A stretch of 64,000 bases of DNA from Cucumis sativus (lineage: Eukaryota; Streptophyta; Magnoliopsida; Cucurbitales; Cucurbitaceae). Positions 11,412 to 22,700 of the stretch are shown here, piece by piece. The translations under genes were made by a program, and so were the position numbers. A model generated the notes under the pieces. That model saw only the letters and a list, made by a program, of their open reading frames with translations. It did not search any database and had not been told where the DNA came from. Where the stretch lies: the NCBI RefSeq assembly GCF_000004075.3, contig NC_026656.2:434001-498000 (forward strand), in the 5' to 3' direction. How positions within the stretch are numbered: position 1 is the stretch's first letter; each line of letters opens with the position of its first letter.

Positions 11412-13904
11412 ATGGCGAACGTTCCGGGGCAGTTGGTATGGGAAATCGTTAAGAAGAACAGCTCTTTCCTCGTTAAAGAGTTTGGCAGAGGCAATGCCAG
11501 TGTTCAATTCAGCAAAGAGCCTAACAACCTCTACAACCTCAACTCCTACAAGCATTCTGGTAAGATCCAATACTTTTATCATTTTGAATAGTTAAACGTT
11601 GGAAATGATTGACCTTTTTGTTATATACTTTCTTATTGAGGAGGAAGTATTTTATCTTGCTTTTGTTTTAGTGTGTTCGGTTTGTTACTAGTTTGGTTAT
11701 GGAACTTCATTTGGGTGTTTTTTTCAGGGTTGGCAAATCGTAAGACGGTGACCATTCAGCCTGGAGGCAAAGATTTGTCAGTATTGCTCGCCACGTCAAA
11801 GACGAAGAAACAGAACAAACCAGCAAATTCGCTTCACAAATCCGTCATGAGGAAGGAATTTCCTCGCATGGCCAAGGCTGTGATTAATCAGGTAACTAGC
11901 GTTTCCAGGTTGTCTCGTTTATGCCCATCGAGATGAAATTTGTGTTTCTGAAGTCCGATCATTCTTTACATGTTGTCAATACTTCCTGTAGTTGTCATTG
12001 GCCGTGTATGGTTTGTCATCTTGTAATTATTCTGCTGAATATTCTGTGACATTTTCCCGTTCTTCAATCTTTTGATACAAGATCCGAGATTCAATTCTCA
12101 TCAACTTCATCATGTTAACACTTTGGATGCTATGCTTTTCTTTCTCCTTTTAGGATTAAGATTAAGAAGTAGTCAGTAATGTATTTCTGTTTTATTGTTT
12201 TATTAGAAATTGGATTTGATACAAATATGATATTGAATGTGCATTGTTGCAGTGACGAGAAGCTAACATGTAAGAAGGGCTGCTTTTGTAGCGGCATCTT
12301 CTATGAAATATATTTGTTACGCTTGGCTTCTGAGCACAAATTTTCATTTTCTACCATGTTAAGACTGTTTTCATGTAAGGAGGTGACTTCTATTGTGTAT
12401 TTCTGATGAAATCTATTTCTTACGGTTGGCTTCATCTGTTTTACCCAAATCTTCCTAATGTGGCATAATGTGAAACTTCTATTAGCAGAAATTTAATGGA
12501 ATGACTTGGGGTGGGCAAACATTTTAGTTGAACCTTGTTTTGTGATGATGAGCTGCTAACATGTTAGAAGGGGTCACTTTTGTAGTGGCGTCTTCAATGA
12601 GATATATTTGTTACGCTTGGCTTCTGAGCATTATTCTCATCTTGGCTGTAAGCAGCTTCTATCTTTTAATGGTTTTGCGTGATTGATGTATCCCTGATTA
12701 TATTCCTTAGAGCTTTGTTGTTGGAAGTTTTTCTCATCATCCCATTGTCGCACTAACTCTCCTCTTGGCCGAAAACAACTTTTACTCTTACTGTGATGAT
12801 GAGCTGCTAACATGTAAGAAGAGGTCACTTTTGTAGTGGCGTCTTCAATGAGATATATTTGTTACGCTTGGCTTCTGAGCATTATTCTCATCTTGGCTGT
12901 AAGCAGCTTCTATCTTTTAATGGTTTTGCGTGATTGATGTATCCCTGATTATATTCCTTAGAGCTTTGTTGTTGGAAGTTTTTCTCATCATCCCATTGTC
13001 GCACTAACTCTCCTCTTGGCCGAAAACAACTTTTACTCTTACTGTGATGATGAGCTGCTAACATGTAAGAAGAGGTCACTTTTGTAGTGGCCTCTTCAAT
13101 GAGATATATTTGTTACGCTTGGCTTCTGAGCATTATTCTCATCTTGGCTGTAAGCAGCTTCTATCTTTTAATGGTTTTGCTTGCTTGATGTATCTCTAAT
13201 TATATTCCTTAGAGCATTGTTGAAGTTTTTCTCATCATCCCATTGTTGAAGTTTTTCTCATCATCCCATTGTTGCACTAGTTCATCTCTTGGCCGATAAC
13301 AACTTTTACTCTCACTGTGATGATGAGCTGCTAACATGTAAGAAGAGGTCACTTTTGTAGTGGCCTCTTCAGTGAAATCTATTTGTTACGCTTGGCTTCT
13401 GAGCATTAATTCTCCTTTTGGCCGAAAACAACCTCTACCTTTTATTTGTTTTGCTTGATTGGATCTCTGATTATGTTCCCTAACGCTTGCTTGATGTAAT
13501 TTGCCATAACTTCCTGTAGCATTATATCAAACTTAAACTGTTACTGCAATGATGAGCTGCTAACATGTAAGAAGGTGTTGCTTTTGTAGTGGCATCTTCA
13601 GTGAAATCTTTTTGTTACGCTTGGCTTCTGAGCAATAAATTATCAAATGAATGTGGTTAAGAGTCTTTATTCTAGTATACTAGTGAAGGTTTGTATATTG
13701 TTATCTTCTTATTGTTACTTCAGTTAGTTTGTTGCTAAACTTGGAGTGCACTTAATTATTTTGCAGGTCGCTGACAACTACTACCGCCCAGACTTGAAGA
13801 ATGCTGCCCTTGCTAAGCTAAGCGCAGTGCACAGGAGCCTCAAGGTCGCCAAATCAGGTGTGAAGAAGAGGAACAGACAGAGTGTTACCCGCGGTAGGAA
13901 GTGA
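11412..13904 (+). CDS. RPL28: 60S ribosomal protein eL28
   Basis: Three coding exons: 11412-11559, 11728-11891 and 13767-13904, giving 149 residues. The protein begins [20 protein letters not shown], continues [20 protein letters not shown] and ends RQSVTRGRK. This is cytosolic large-subunit protein eL28, basic and of normal family length. A 5'-UTR intron probably ends directly before the ATG (acceptor TTTGTAG ending 11411, donor CAG|GTCTG near 11235). The second coding intron (11892-13766) is 1,875 bp, unusually long for this gene, and carries six tandem snoRNA-like blocks. The promoter has a telo-box and a TATA box. In Arabidopsis the orthologue (At2g19730, from memory) lies in the same neighbourhood as several genes of this window. 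Confidence 0.96.
12248..12336 (+). ncRNA. Box C/D snoRNA-like copy 1 (diverged)
   Basis: An 89-nt block in the eL28 intron. Box C is GTGACGA (12252-12258), with one change from RTGATGA, and box D is CTGA (12330-12333). The antisense element ACGCTTGGCT ends one base before box D. TGC at the 5' end pairs with GCA at the 3' end. The internal hairpin is GCTGCT-TTTGT-AGCGGC. It is the most diverged copy, and its imperfect box C may weaken function. Confidence 0.65.
12541..12630 (+). ncRNA. Box C/D snoRNA-like copy 2
   Basis: A 90-nt block with box C ATGATGA (12545-12551), box D CTGA (12624-12627), the invariant antisense element ACGCTTGGCT before box D, and the internal hairpin GTCACT-TTTGT-AGTGGC. 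Together with its spacer it forms a 251-bp unit that differs from the next unit at about two positions. Confidence 0.78.
12792..12881 (+). ncRNA. Box C/D snoRNA-like copy 3
   Basis: A 90-nt block with box C ATGATGA (12796-12802), hairpin arms at 12824-12829 and 12835-12840, guide ACGCTTGGCT (12864-12873) and box D CTGA (12875-12878). It is the clearest reference copy. The base expected to direct 2'-O-methylation, fifth upstream of box D, is G12870. Confidence 0.8.
13043..13132 (+). ncRNA. Box C/D snoRNA-like copy 4
   Basis: A 90-nt block nearly identical to copy 3. Box C ATGATGA, box D CTGA, hairpin and guide are all kept, while its downstream spacer has an extra internal duplication and several changes. 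The block is therefore better conserved than its surroundings. Confidence 0.78.
13316..13405 (+). ncRNA. Box C/D snoRNA-like copy 5
   Basis: A 90-nt block with box C ATGATGA (13320-13326) and box D CTGA (13399-13402). The guide and hairpin are unchanged. The box C'-like segment here is GTGAAAT instead of ATGAGAT. The spacer after it is largely different from those of copies 2-4. Confidence 0.78.
13545..13634 (+). ncRNA. Box C/D snoRNA-like copy 6
   Basis: A 90-nt block with box C ATGATGA (13549-13555), box D CTGA and the invariant guide. TGC/GCA ends can pair. The internal hairpin is GTTGCT-TTTGT-AGTGGC, still paired through G-U wobbles. It lies about 130 bp before the 3' splice site of the intron. 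Confidence 0.76.
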
Positions 13905-14866
13905 AACAATGGTTCATAAGGAAATTTTCTTCTATTTGAGTTTTTTTTTAACCCTGTTTTCTATTTTATAGAGAGACATCTAGAGGGCTTTTCTTTAATT
14001 TCAAATTTTCTGTACCCTACTTGAAAATTGAGATTTTTGACGATTTTGGTTTATCTTTGAGCACTTGCCCTTTGGATTTTTGTTAATTTCTTGTAGTCTA
14101 AAAAGAATTGGTTAAATTATGAAATATCGATAGCAAGATATACTCTTTGGCTCAGCTTTTATCTTAATTCTGAAACTTTTCTCTAAAAATGACTTTATTT
14201 CCCGATCTTTCTATCTATAACAAATAGATCACAGTATTCGTTCATTCTTGGTGGTAGTTAAAATTTTGACTCCATTATTTGATGTTGTATTAACTATCCC
14301 ATCACTAACGCATGCATGTGTAGAAGAAAAATCTTATTCTTTATCTTTTGCCTTTTTTTAGAAGAGAGAAAAGAGTCGAAACAATATGTCTATTTTAACT
14401 AATATCTCTAAATTATATGTCAATTCTACTTCATTAAAGAAATAACAATAGTCGTAAACTTCATTCAGCTCAGTGTGCATTTAGTAAAGTAAATGATTTG
14501 TTCATTACCAAAGAGTGTATATCAGTAATACGAGTACTTTTGATTTTTTAATCCGCATGTATACCATTATACATAAAATCACAAATTTAGGGTTTTATTA
14601 TGCACAAACCAATTGGTAACTCTTGAAGGCACATAGCACATGGTTTATAGTTGTAGACTTGTTAGATATTTTTAAGAAAATAAAATATCAAATACGTGAG
14701 ACTACTAACTTTCAATAAATTAGATACCTTATTTACAATTCTCTATACAAGTTCGACTTGTAATTTAAAGTATAGGAAAGAACTTGTAATTTAAAGTAGC
14801 AATAATAATAAAAATATTTATTGAAATGAGTCATAGTATTTAAAAGTATAAATGGGGCAAAAACCA
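13905..14866. other. Intergenic, eL28 3' region to HAT1 promoter
   Basis: AT-rich DNA containing the eL28 3' UTR. I see no coding sequence or RNA gene. Confidence 0.5.
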
Positions 14867-14877
14867 AAAGAACCGGA

Positions 14878-15049
14878 TGGGCGGCCCAAAAGTTGAACCG
14901 GTTTTTGACAGCAACTTAAAACCCACGCTATGAAGAATGAAGAAGAGATGACACGGACTCTTTCAGTATATATAGAGCTCACTCCTTTCGGTTTGTGTTA
15001 ACGAATTTCCCGCGCCTCGTCTTCACTTTTCCCGCTCACTAAACCCTAA
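14878..15049 (+). promoter_or_regulatory. HAT1 promoter: site II pair, TATA and telo-box
   Basis: TGGGC at 14878-14882 abuts GGCCCA at 14883-14888. TATATATAG lies at 14967-14975, and AAACCCTAA at 15041-15049 sits 7 bp before the ATG. The same motif classes occur at the ribosomal-protein genes of this window, which suggests growth-linked expression. Confidence 0.6.
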
Positions 15050-15055
15050 TCCAAT

Positions 15056-18000
15056 ATGGGTCAGAAGCAACAACTCTCCGCTGATCCACGCCCCGACACT
15101 AAGAAAAAACGTCGCGTTGCCTTCTTCAACATCGGTAACTTCTCCTCGCTTTCTTTCTTCTTCTCCTTTTCACTCAATTTCCCTCCTTCATTTCGTTCAT
15201 TTACAGCTTCTCCTCTCCCTTTGGTAGCTCACCGGAACATTTTCCGTTTTCTCTTTCTGTCTATGGGTGTCGCGCAGATACTGGTATTTCAGCCAAAGAC
15301 TGCATCAAAATTTATCTAGGTATAGTTATTTCTCTTTCCAAGCACTTCGATTCGAAATCTATTTATTCGTCTGTTTCGTTTTTGAACTTCTTGCATTTTT
15401 TTGGAATCCATGTGGGTCGGTTGATTGAGTATCTTAGAGTCGTGTAAAGGGTTGGGCATGTGTGTGTTTTTGTGGAATTTGTGCCGGGTTGGGTTCTAAT
15501 TTGAAAATTATTACTGCATTTTTTTGGTTGGCGAGGAAATATGTGCTCTTCCTTAGTTCCAGGCCCTTCACCCGAAAAATTACATCACGCATGAAGTGTT
15601 GGTGTTTCTAAGTCTTCTTTTAGTGCTTAAGGTTGCTAGAAAATTATTATTTCAATCTACAACTAGTTGGTTTGTATATTTTTTATTTCTATGTGTATGC
15701 GTTGTTGCAGTTTGTACAAAAGAGGAAGTGGGAAGTACAGACGGTCTCTGTATTGACCCTGTTGACTTGAATAGCTTCTTTGACGATGAGGATGGAAAGA
15801 TATATGGTTACCAAGGTTTGAAGGTAAACACTTGGATCTGTAATTTAGAATGCATCTTTTAGCTCGTAGTATGTATGTGGAATTATATATATCCCATGTG
15901 GATTGAGGTTGGCTCAGGCTGTATAATTAAGTTCTATGTTTATTGCAGATAACTGTATGGTTCAGCATTGTCTCATTTCGTGCCTATGCAGATATTGTTT
16001 TTGATAGTACATCTGATGTAAGTGATAAAGCGTTTGCTACTCTGTTTATTGTCCTAATTTGATAAGGATAATCTCTCTCACGCACACTGTTTGTTCTTGT
16101 TTTTGTTTTTTTCCCTTCCCCCTTGAATGTAGTAGTTCTTCCTGTTCTGTTTTTAGACGTTTGTGAGTATTTTTTTCTTGTTGCTTGTAATAGGGCGGTA
16201 AGGGTATTACAGATCTGAAGTCTGCACTTCAGGTGAACATTTTTAAGTACAGATCTTGTAGTCCAGTTATTTATTGGTGCTTGAAGATTATTCTTATAAT
16301 TAGAGTGATTTTTTAACAGAATATATTTGCTGAGACTCTTGTGGACAACAAAGATGACTTCCTTCAAACTTTTTCGAAGGATGTCAATTTTATTGGGTAA
16401 TTATCAATCTTTGTTACTACTTTTCTTTTATGGAGATCTCTTCTCTTTTAAAAACTTTAACTCTTTACGCCGCTGTCATCTTCTTGTCATTGGTTCATTT
16501 ATTATCAGATGATGTATTGTTCCCTTTTGTAAATAATATTGCAGATCCCTTGTTGCAGATGGAGAAGTATTACATCCCAAAGCTTCCTCCAATGGAAAAT
16601 CTAATGATTCTAATTTTCATTTACAAGCAGCTAATTCTGATTTGGAGGTGCTTTCCTTGTTCGAGTTACTCTGCTTTGGTGATTTTTTTTTTCTTCAATG
16701 TTATTGTAGAAGTTGTCCAGCATATTTTTATGCTGCAATTGGTATTGTTTTTTTCATTCTCAGATTCTTAATTCTCTGTAATTTTACAATCATTTTTCTT
16801 CCCAGGTTCACAGTAGTATATTAAAGCAGACCTATTTTCAAGATTAATTAAACACTGTCAACATTCATGTGCATTTGGGACACATCCAATATGGTTGTAC
16901 TAATCATCCAGTGACCTATCCCCATGCATTTTTTTCAATTGTCCGATATTCCTTTAGAACTCAAGACACACATCTACAACCTATAGAATAGATCGTGTAC
17001 AAGTGTACAACCTGTAGTCTGATATTCTTTTAAAATTCAATATCATTTTGCATCCAAATGATTGGGAAATTTCTTGTTTCTTTCGGTCTTCACGTTCATT
17101 TTCACTCATGCTTCTAATCCCACTCTTCTTTTCCCTAAATTCTGTGCATGTTTTCTTTCTGGGAAGAAAATTTCAAAGAACGTTTTAGAATTCTGCAATT
17201 GCAAATTTACTGTTTCTTGGGAAGGATATGTCAGACCATGTTAGAATCTGCAAATTTACTATTTTTTCTCTCCTTTATTATGCTAGCTAATGGTTTTTAT
17301 CCTCCTGGCTATGGAACATGGTTCTTAAGAGCAATTTATAGTATCTCTCTTCCTTTGTCCCTCACTTGTAGCTAATTAATTGATCAAGAGAAACAATGAT
17401 ATTAGAAAAAAGCAACATCTGCTGTTTTTTCAGGTAAATCTTTTCTTTGACATGGTCTGTGAATCTGTAATTACCTTCTGATCCAGGTCATTCGATTGCC
17501 TATGGACAATATGGCTGGAAGAAACCTTTATAGTCACTTGGTACCTCTTGCTCTACTTCTTATTGATGGTATGGTATTTCTTCTCTCGTTTGATGTCTTA
17601 TTTAATTTTGTCATTGGAAATTTATTTTAATGTTGCAGACACTGATGAAGTAGCCTAAACTGTCCTTTTTTTTTCTATAATTTATTTAGGCAGCAGCCCT
17701 ATCGATGTAACTGATCCAAGATGGGAGTTGTATGTTCTCACTCAGAAGACCAATGATCAACTGGGGCAAACTTATCCCACATTACTTGGATTTGCTGCCC
17801 TTTATCGTTTCTACCACTATCCCGATAGTTCTCGCTTGCGTCTTAGTCAGGTTAAGTATATTATAATTTCATCTGTTACTTCCCGGAGTTGAGTCTAGTG
17901 GTGGACTTTTGGTGTTTGTGCCTCTATTCATTTTTGTTGTCCTTGCATAGTATATACTGATGTCTGGCATTTGATCAGATACTTGTACTTCCTCCTTACC

Positions 18001-18608
18001 AGCGTAAGGGTTTTGGGCGCGTCCTTTTAGAGGTGCTGAATAATGTTGCAATATCAGAAAACGTTTACGACTTTACCATTGAAGAACCATTAAGTCAGCT
18101 ACTGCAGTTGCGAACCTGCATCGATGTTAAACGTCTGCGGGGGTTTGGCCCCATCCAAGAAGCTGTAGAATCTGCCGTGTCTCAATTTAAATTTGGAAGA
18201 CTATCAAAGAAGGTTTCATTCCCTCCGCTTTTACCCCCATCTGAGGCTATCGAAGCTGTTCGGAAAAGTTTGAAAATCACAAAGGAACAGTTCTTACACT
18301 GTTGGGAGATACTAATCTTTTTAGGTATCGAACCTGACAAGCACATGGAGGATTTTATTCTTGCAGTTTCAAGTAGAATGCGGAATGATCTGATAGGTGA
18401 AAGCTCAGATGCGGAAGGGAAGCAGGTGGTTGATGTTCCTACTGATTATGATCAAGAGATGTCATTTGTGATGTTCAGATCAACAAATAATGCAACCGGG
18501 GTTGAGACAGATGAATCACGAGCAAATCAAGAGGAACAGCTGAAAAAGTTAGTAGATGATAGAGTGAGTGAAATCAAATTGATTGCACAGAAGGTATCTG
18601 CAGATTAA
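15056..18608 (+). CDS. HAG2: Type B histone acetyltransferase catalytic subunit HAT1/HAG2
   Basis: Ten coding exons: 15056-15134, 15278-15319, 15711-15823, 15949-16017, 16194-16232, 16320-16396, 16545-16647, 17487-17568, 17690-17850 and 17979-18608. Together they encode 464 residues, close to the Arabidopsis HAG2 length. The basic N-terminus has KKKRR near residue 18, a possible nuclear signal. The HAT1 N-terminal region contains KIYGYQGLKITVWFS. The GNAT acetyl-CoA motif is QRKGFG at residues 263-268, preceded by the strand ILVLPP. HAT1 acetylates newly made histone H4 (K5, K12) before chromatin assembly, with an RbAp/MSI-type partner. Exon 2 is a 42-nt small exon. A second acceptor 14 bp inside exon 7 would break the frame. 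The next gene downstream is the PQQL protease, as in Arabidopsis. Confidence 0.95.
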
Positions 18609-19744
18609 GTCCCAAGCATTCTGAGGCTTATTCAAGCTCACTGTTTTCACAAGAATCTGTTCTTAATTTAAGCACTGGCTAGCTTATTTGTAATCGGTCC
18701 CGGAAATGAACAGATTATCATGATTTTCTGGAATCTAGTGAAGTTTGGTATAACTGTCTGAGTTCGCCTACCTGACTTAAAAGTATAACACTTCCTTGTA
18801 TCATATAAGTGATATTCGCCCACCCCTGATAGAGATGTAGCCTGTATTAGGATATATATGTTTTCCCCTCTTGTTGGGTATTTGCTTCAAATGGATCCTT
18901 CTTAATAGATACACCCATTTTGCCCCAATATTATTTCTCAAGTAACTTTTACTTGTTTTTATGTAAGCTTTTGGATGAGTTTCGGTTCTTTTTCTATTTA
19001 TAACATACAATGTTTTTGTTTTTCTCCCAATAACATTACATTTCATCCGCTGATACCTGGCTTGTGCAACCAAATCCATTTATTGTTTGTCTTTATGGTC
19101 CAACACTCATTTTCATTCAAATTGAAATATCATAACTCTAGTGTTTGAGCAAGGTTGCTGGTTTGTTGGCTTTAACTTAATACTGCTTTAGAATTAATTC
19201 ATTACAAAATTTGAGATTTGAGTTAGGGAGTGGTATGTTTTAGAAAGATTAACATAGTATTTATTTTAAATGATAAAAAGAGAATATTTATCAATACAAT
19301 AAAATATTAACGTGGTATATATATATATATATATATGTTCGGATTTATATTTTTGTTTCATTTTGGTTATATTAAAAAAGAAGTGAAATTATTAGATATA
19401 CCTTGCTTTGGCAGATTTATAATGAAAATGGAATAAATGTTTCCTCACTCCATTCATCTCCCAAATGATATATTGTTCCCTGCTATTAAAGAGATACAGA
19501 TAAAATTGGAGGGTAAATTGTGGATCATAATTCAACAACCAACAAAGTACCCAATTGAAATCATATTGACAAATCAACAACAAACATAGCATCCCCCCAT
19601 TTCTGGGCATTTTCCATAGCGGTTTTTCTCGTGTGAGAGTTCTTCCTTCACTTTTCACCCTTCTTCTTCTCTCCTATTTCAGTAACCTAAATCTTTCCTT
19701 CTTCTATTGGACTCTTCCATAAACCCCATTCCCCACTGCTGTTC
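18609..19744. other. Intergenic, HAT1 3' region to PQQL
   Basis: Contains the HAT1 3' UTR and a (TA)n run at about 19316-19336. No telo-box or GGCCCA motif is evident upstream of the PQQL start, unlike its neighbours. Confidence 0.45.
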
Positions 19745-22700
19745 ATGGATTTGCTTCCCGCCGAGACTTCTCACGCAATCAAACATCGTTTCAGGTCTCT
19801 CAAATTGGTTACTATCGATTTGAACGCTACCCTTTCCGAGCATCCCTATGGTGTTCGCTATGGCCAGCTTCATAATGGCTTGTCTTATTATGTTCGATCC
19901 AATTCCAAGCCCAGAATGAGAGCGGCTCTTGCGCTTGCTGTCAAGGCCGGGTAATTCTTTCCTTCTCTATCTATCTAACTTTTTACACCGGATCCCCTCT
20001 ATGTTATTAGGTAATTTGAATTTCACTTACGGATTACGGAATTCCAGTTACCATAGAAGTTAGAAAATGAAATGTTGATTGAGCGTTGTGTGTGTTCTCT
20101 CCCTTCTTGAGTTCCTTTTATTGAGAAATGAACGTACATGTTAGGAATATCGATTGCATTTAGTAGTTTTTATCGAACTATTGGGATACTCCTTTTCTTT
20201 TCTTTTCTTTTCTTTTGAGAAAATTTCGTAATTGTATTCGTAATTTTCTTTTTTTCTTTTGAGAAAATTTCGTTGATTACTATATATTCGTAGGGCCTTG
20301 CCAATTGCCACCAAAAGCATAGGTATGGCAATTGGCTATAATCGTCAGGGAACTTAAGTAAATATTAAAATAAAATGATTAGAGTGAGAAAGAATTAAGT
20401 GGAGTCCAAAAAAAGGCCGCTCCGGTTACCTTCCTTAAGAGAGTGTTAAATGTTTCGGACCCCTTTGAAGAAAAGCATAGATGCTGCAATCTTTGGTCAT
20501 ACAAAAAGCTGGAAGGATGGAGCTCTTTAAACTATTAGGCCACATGAAACAATAGGTGAACGCCTCTAAACGTGCCCGCCAAAGCCATTTATTACTGGCA
20601 CTCAAGGTATATGTGCCAAACCGATTTCTTTTCGGCAAAGGACAAAGTGATAATGGTATACTCCGCAATGGCCAAAAGATGGGACATAATGGAAGCTTGG
20701 TTACTGGCTAAAAACCCAGATGAATAAGAGACTCAAAAAAGGTCTAAAGTTTGAACTAGAATTGTACTAATGAGATGAACTTATACTCCTGTGCTTCAAG
20801 TACAAAAGGAAATAAACTTTGTCTGATTCAATTACCACTAGTACGTTCTCACATCCAAACATTCTCTTAGAACTTCTTTATTTAGATTTTAACAATTCTC
20901 TTGTCAATTATCATCCCACATGGTTAATAGGATTATTCTTCTTTTCATTTAAACTAAAAGATATAAATTAGTCACAGACATACTAGTGAAACAAGCTGAA
21001 TTATCAGGCTTCTGACAGATCAGTTCTGGAAGAGGAGGATGAGCGTGGAGTTGCTCATATAGTTGAGCACCTTGCTTTCAGTGCCACAAAGAAATATACA
21101 AATCATGATATTGTCAAGTTTCTTGAAAGTATAGGAGCGGAATTTGGAGCTTGTCAAAATGCAGCCACATCTGCTGATGATACAGTATATGAGTTATTTG
21201 TACCAGTTGATAAGCCAGGACTATTATCTCAAGCCATATCAATACTTGCTGAATTCAGTTCTGAGGTACCTTGATTGATTATCCCCTTCACTTTTTTTTC
21301 TCCCTTTGAAATTTCTCTTTTCTGACAACCAACTTTTATAAAGATTCGAGTTTCTCAAGATGATTTGGAAAAAGAAAGAGGGGCTGTTATGGAAGAATAC
21401 AGAGGGAACCGCAATGCTACAGGAAGGATGCAGGATGCACATTGGGCTCTGATGATGGAAGGTTCAAAGGTAGTGCTTCATCTTCTTCTTCTCCTTCTTG
21501 CATCATCATCATCATCATCATCTTCGTCTTCTTCTTCTTGTTTTTGGGGCCAGTAGGCAGTGTTCCTTGATTTGCCATTGATCCATTCATTTTTCTTTTA
21601 TCTTTTTTTTCTTCCCTTTTTTTGTTTAGGACTACAAGAATAGTATTTCCATCTGTCTCTGCTAACTTTGGTGTTATGTGTTTTATGTTGTCTCTAATGA
21701 AGTACTTGTATGATGGCAGTATGCTGATCGCTTACCAATTGGCTTGGAAAAAGTAATTAAAACTGTGTCTGCTGAGACTGTGAAGAAATTTTACAGGAAG
21801 TGGTATGATCTGCATAATATGGCAGTGATCGCAGTTGGAGACTTTTCTGATACTGAGGTGTGTTTCTTTTGTCATTGTATAAGTTTCTATATTGAAATCA
21901 CAAGAGAATGTTTCCATCTGAAAATATCTAATGGTAACTTTTGACATCTTTAGAGTGTTGTTGAGATGATAAAAGAGCATTTTGGGCATATACAATCTGC
22001 ATGTGAACCTCCCCATGTACCAACGTTTCCTATTCCATCACGTGAAGAGCCACGTTTTTCCTGTTTTGTTGAATCTGAAGCAGCTGGGGTTAGTTCACCA
22101 TTAAACCATGATTTTATTCCTGCAGAACTACGAGCTCAATAATTTGTCATCTGAAATAATTTATTAATTCTTTTTTTTCCTTGGTCATTTAATAGTCAGC
22201 TGTTATGATTAGCTACAAAATGCCAGCAGACGAGCTGAAGACAGTGAGAGACTACAGAAATTTACTTGTAGAATCCATGTTCCTTCAGGCACTAAATCAA
22301 AGATTTTTCAAAATATCTCGTGGCAAGGATCCTCCATTTTTTTCATGCTCAGCTGCAGCAGATCCTGTTGTTCTTCCACTGAAAGCTTTTATAATGAGCT
22401 CATCCTGTAAGGAAAAAGGAACTGTGAAGGCACTGGAATCTATGCTGACTGAGGTGAGACTGGTGCTCTGACTTAAACTTCAACATCTTCCTCTTTTGGT
22501 ATTATATTTTTCATATGATAGTATATACTTTCAATGACCCATGTGGCCACGTCCCATTATGCTTTAGGTTGCAAGAGTACGACTGCATGGGTTTTCAGAA
22601 CGTGAAATATCTATCGTTCGAGCTCTACTGATGTCAGAGATTGAATCTGCCTATTTGGAACGTGATCAGATGCAATCAACAAATTTGCGAGATGAATATT

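Larger units (their letters stand above)
12541..13634 (+). repeat. Intronic tandem array, about 250-bp units
   Basis: Units start at 12541, 12792, 13043, 13316 and 13545 (periods 251, 251, 273, 229), plus a diverged one at 12248. Units 2 and 3 differ at about two of 251 positions, so the latest duplication is recent. In older units only the 90-nt snoRNA-like core remains well conserved. Confidence 0.95.

Noticed and set aside
12637-13079. Two identical 63-residue minus-strand frames in the eL28 intron
   Set aside because: They are the same frame repeated by the tandem unit and run across the snoRNA-like cores. They have no family match, and the older units do not keep them.
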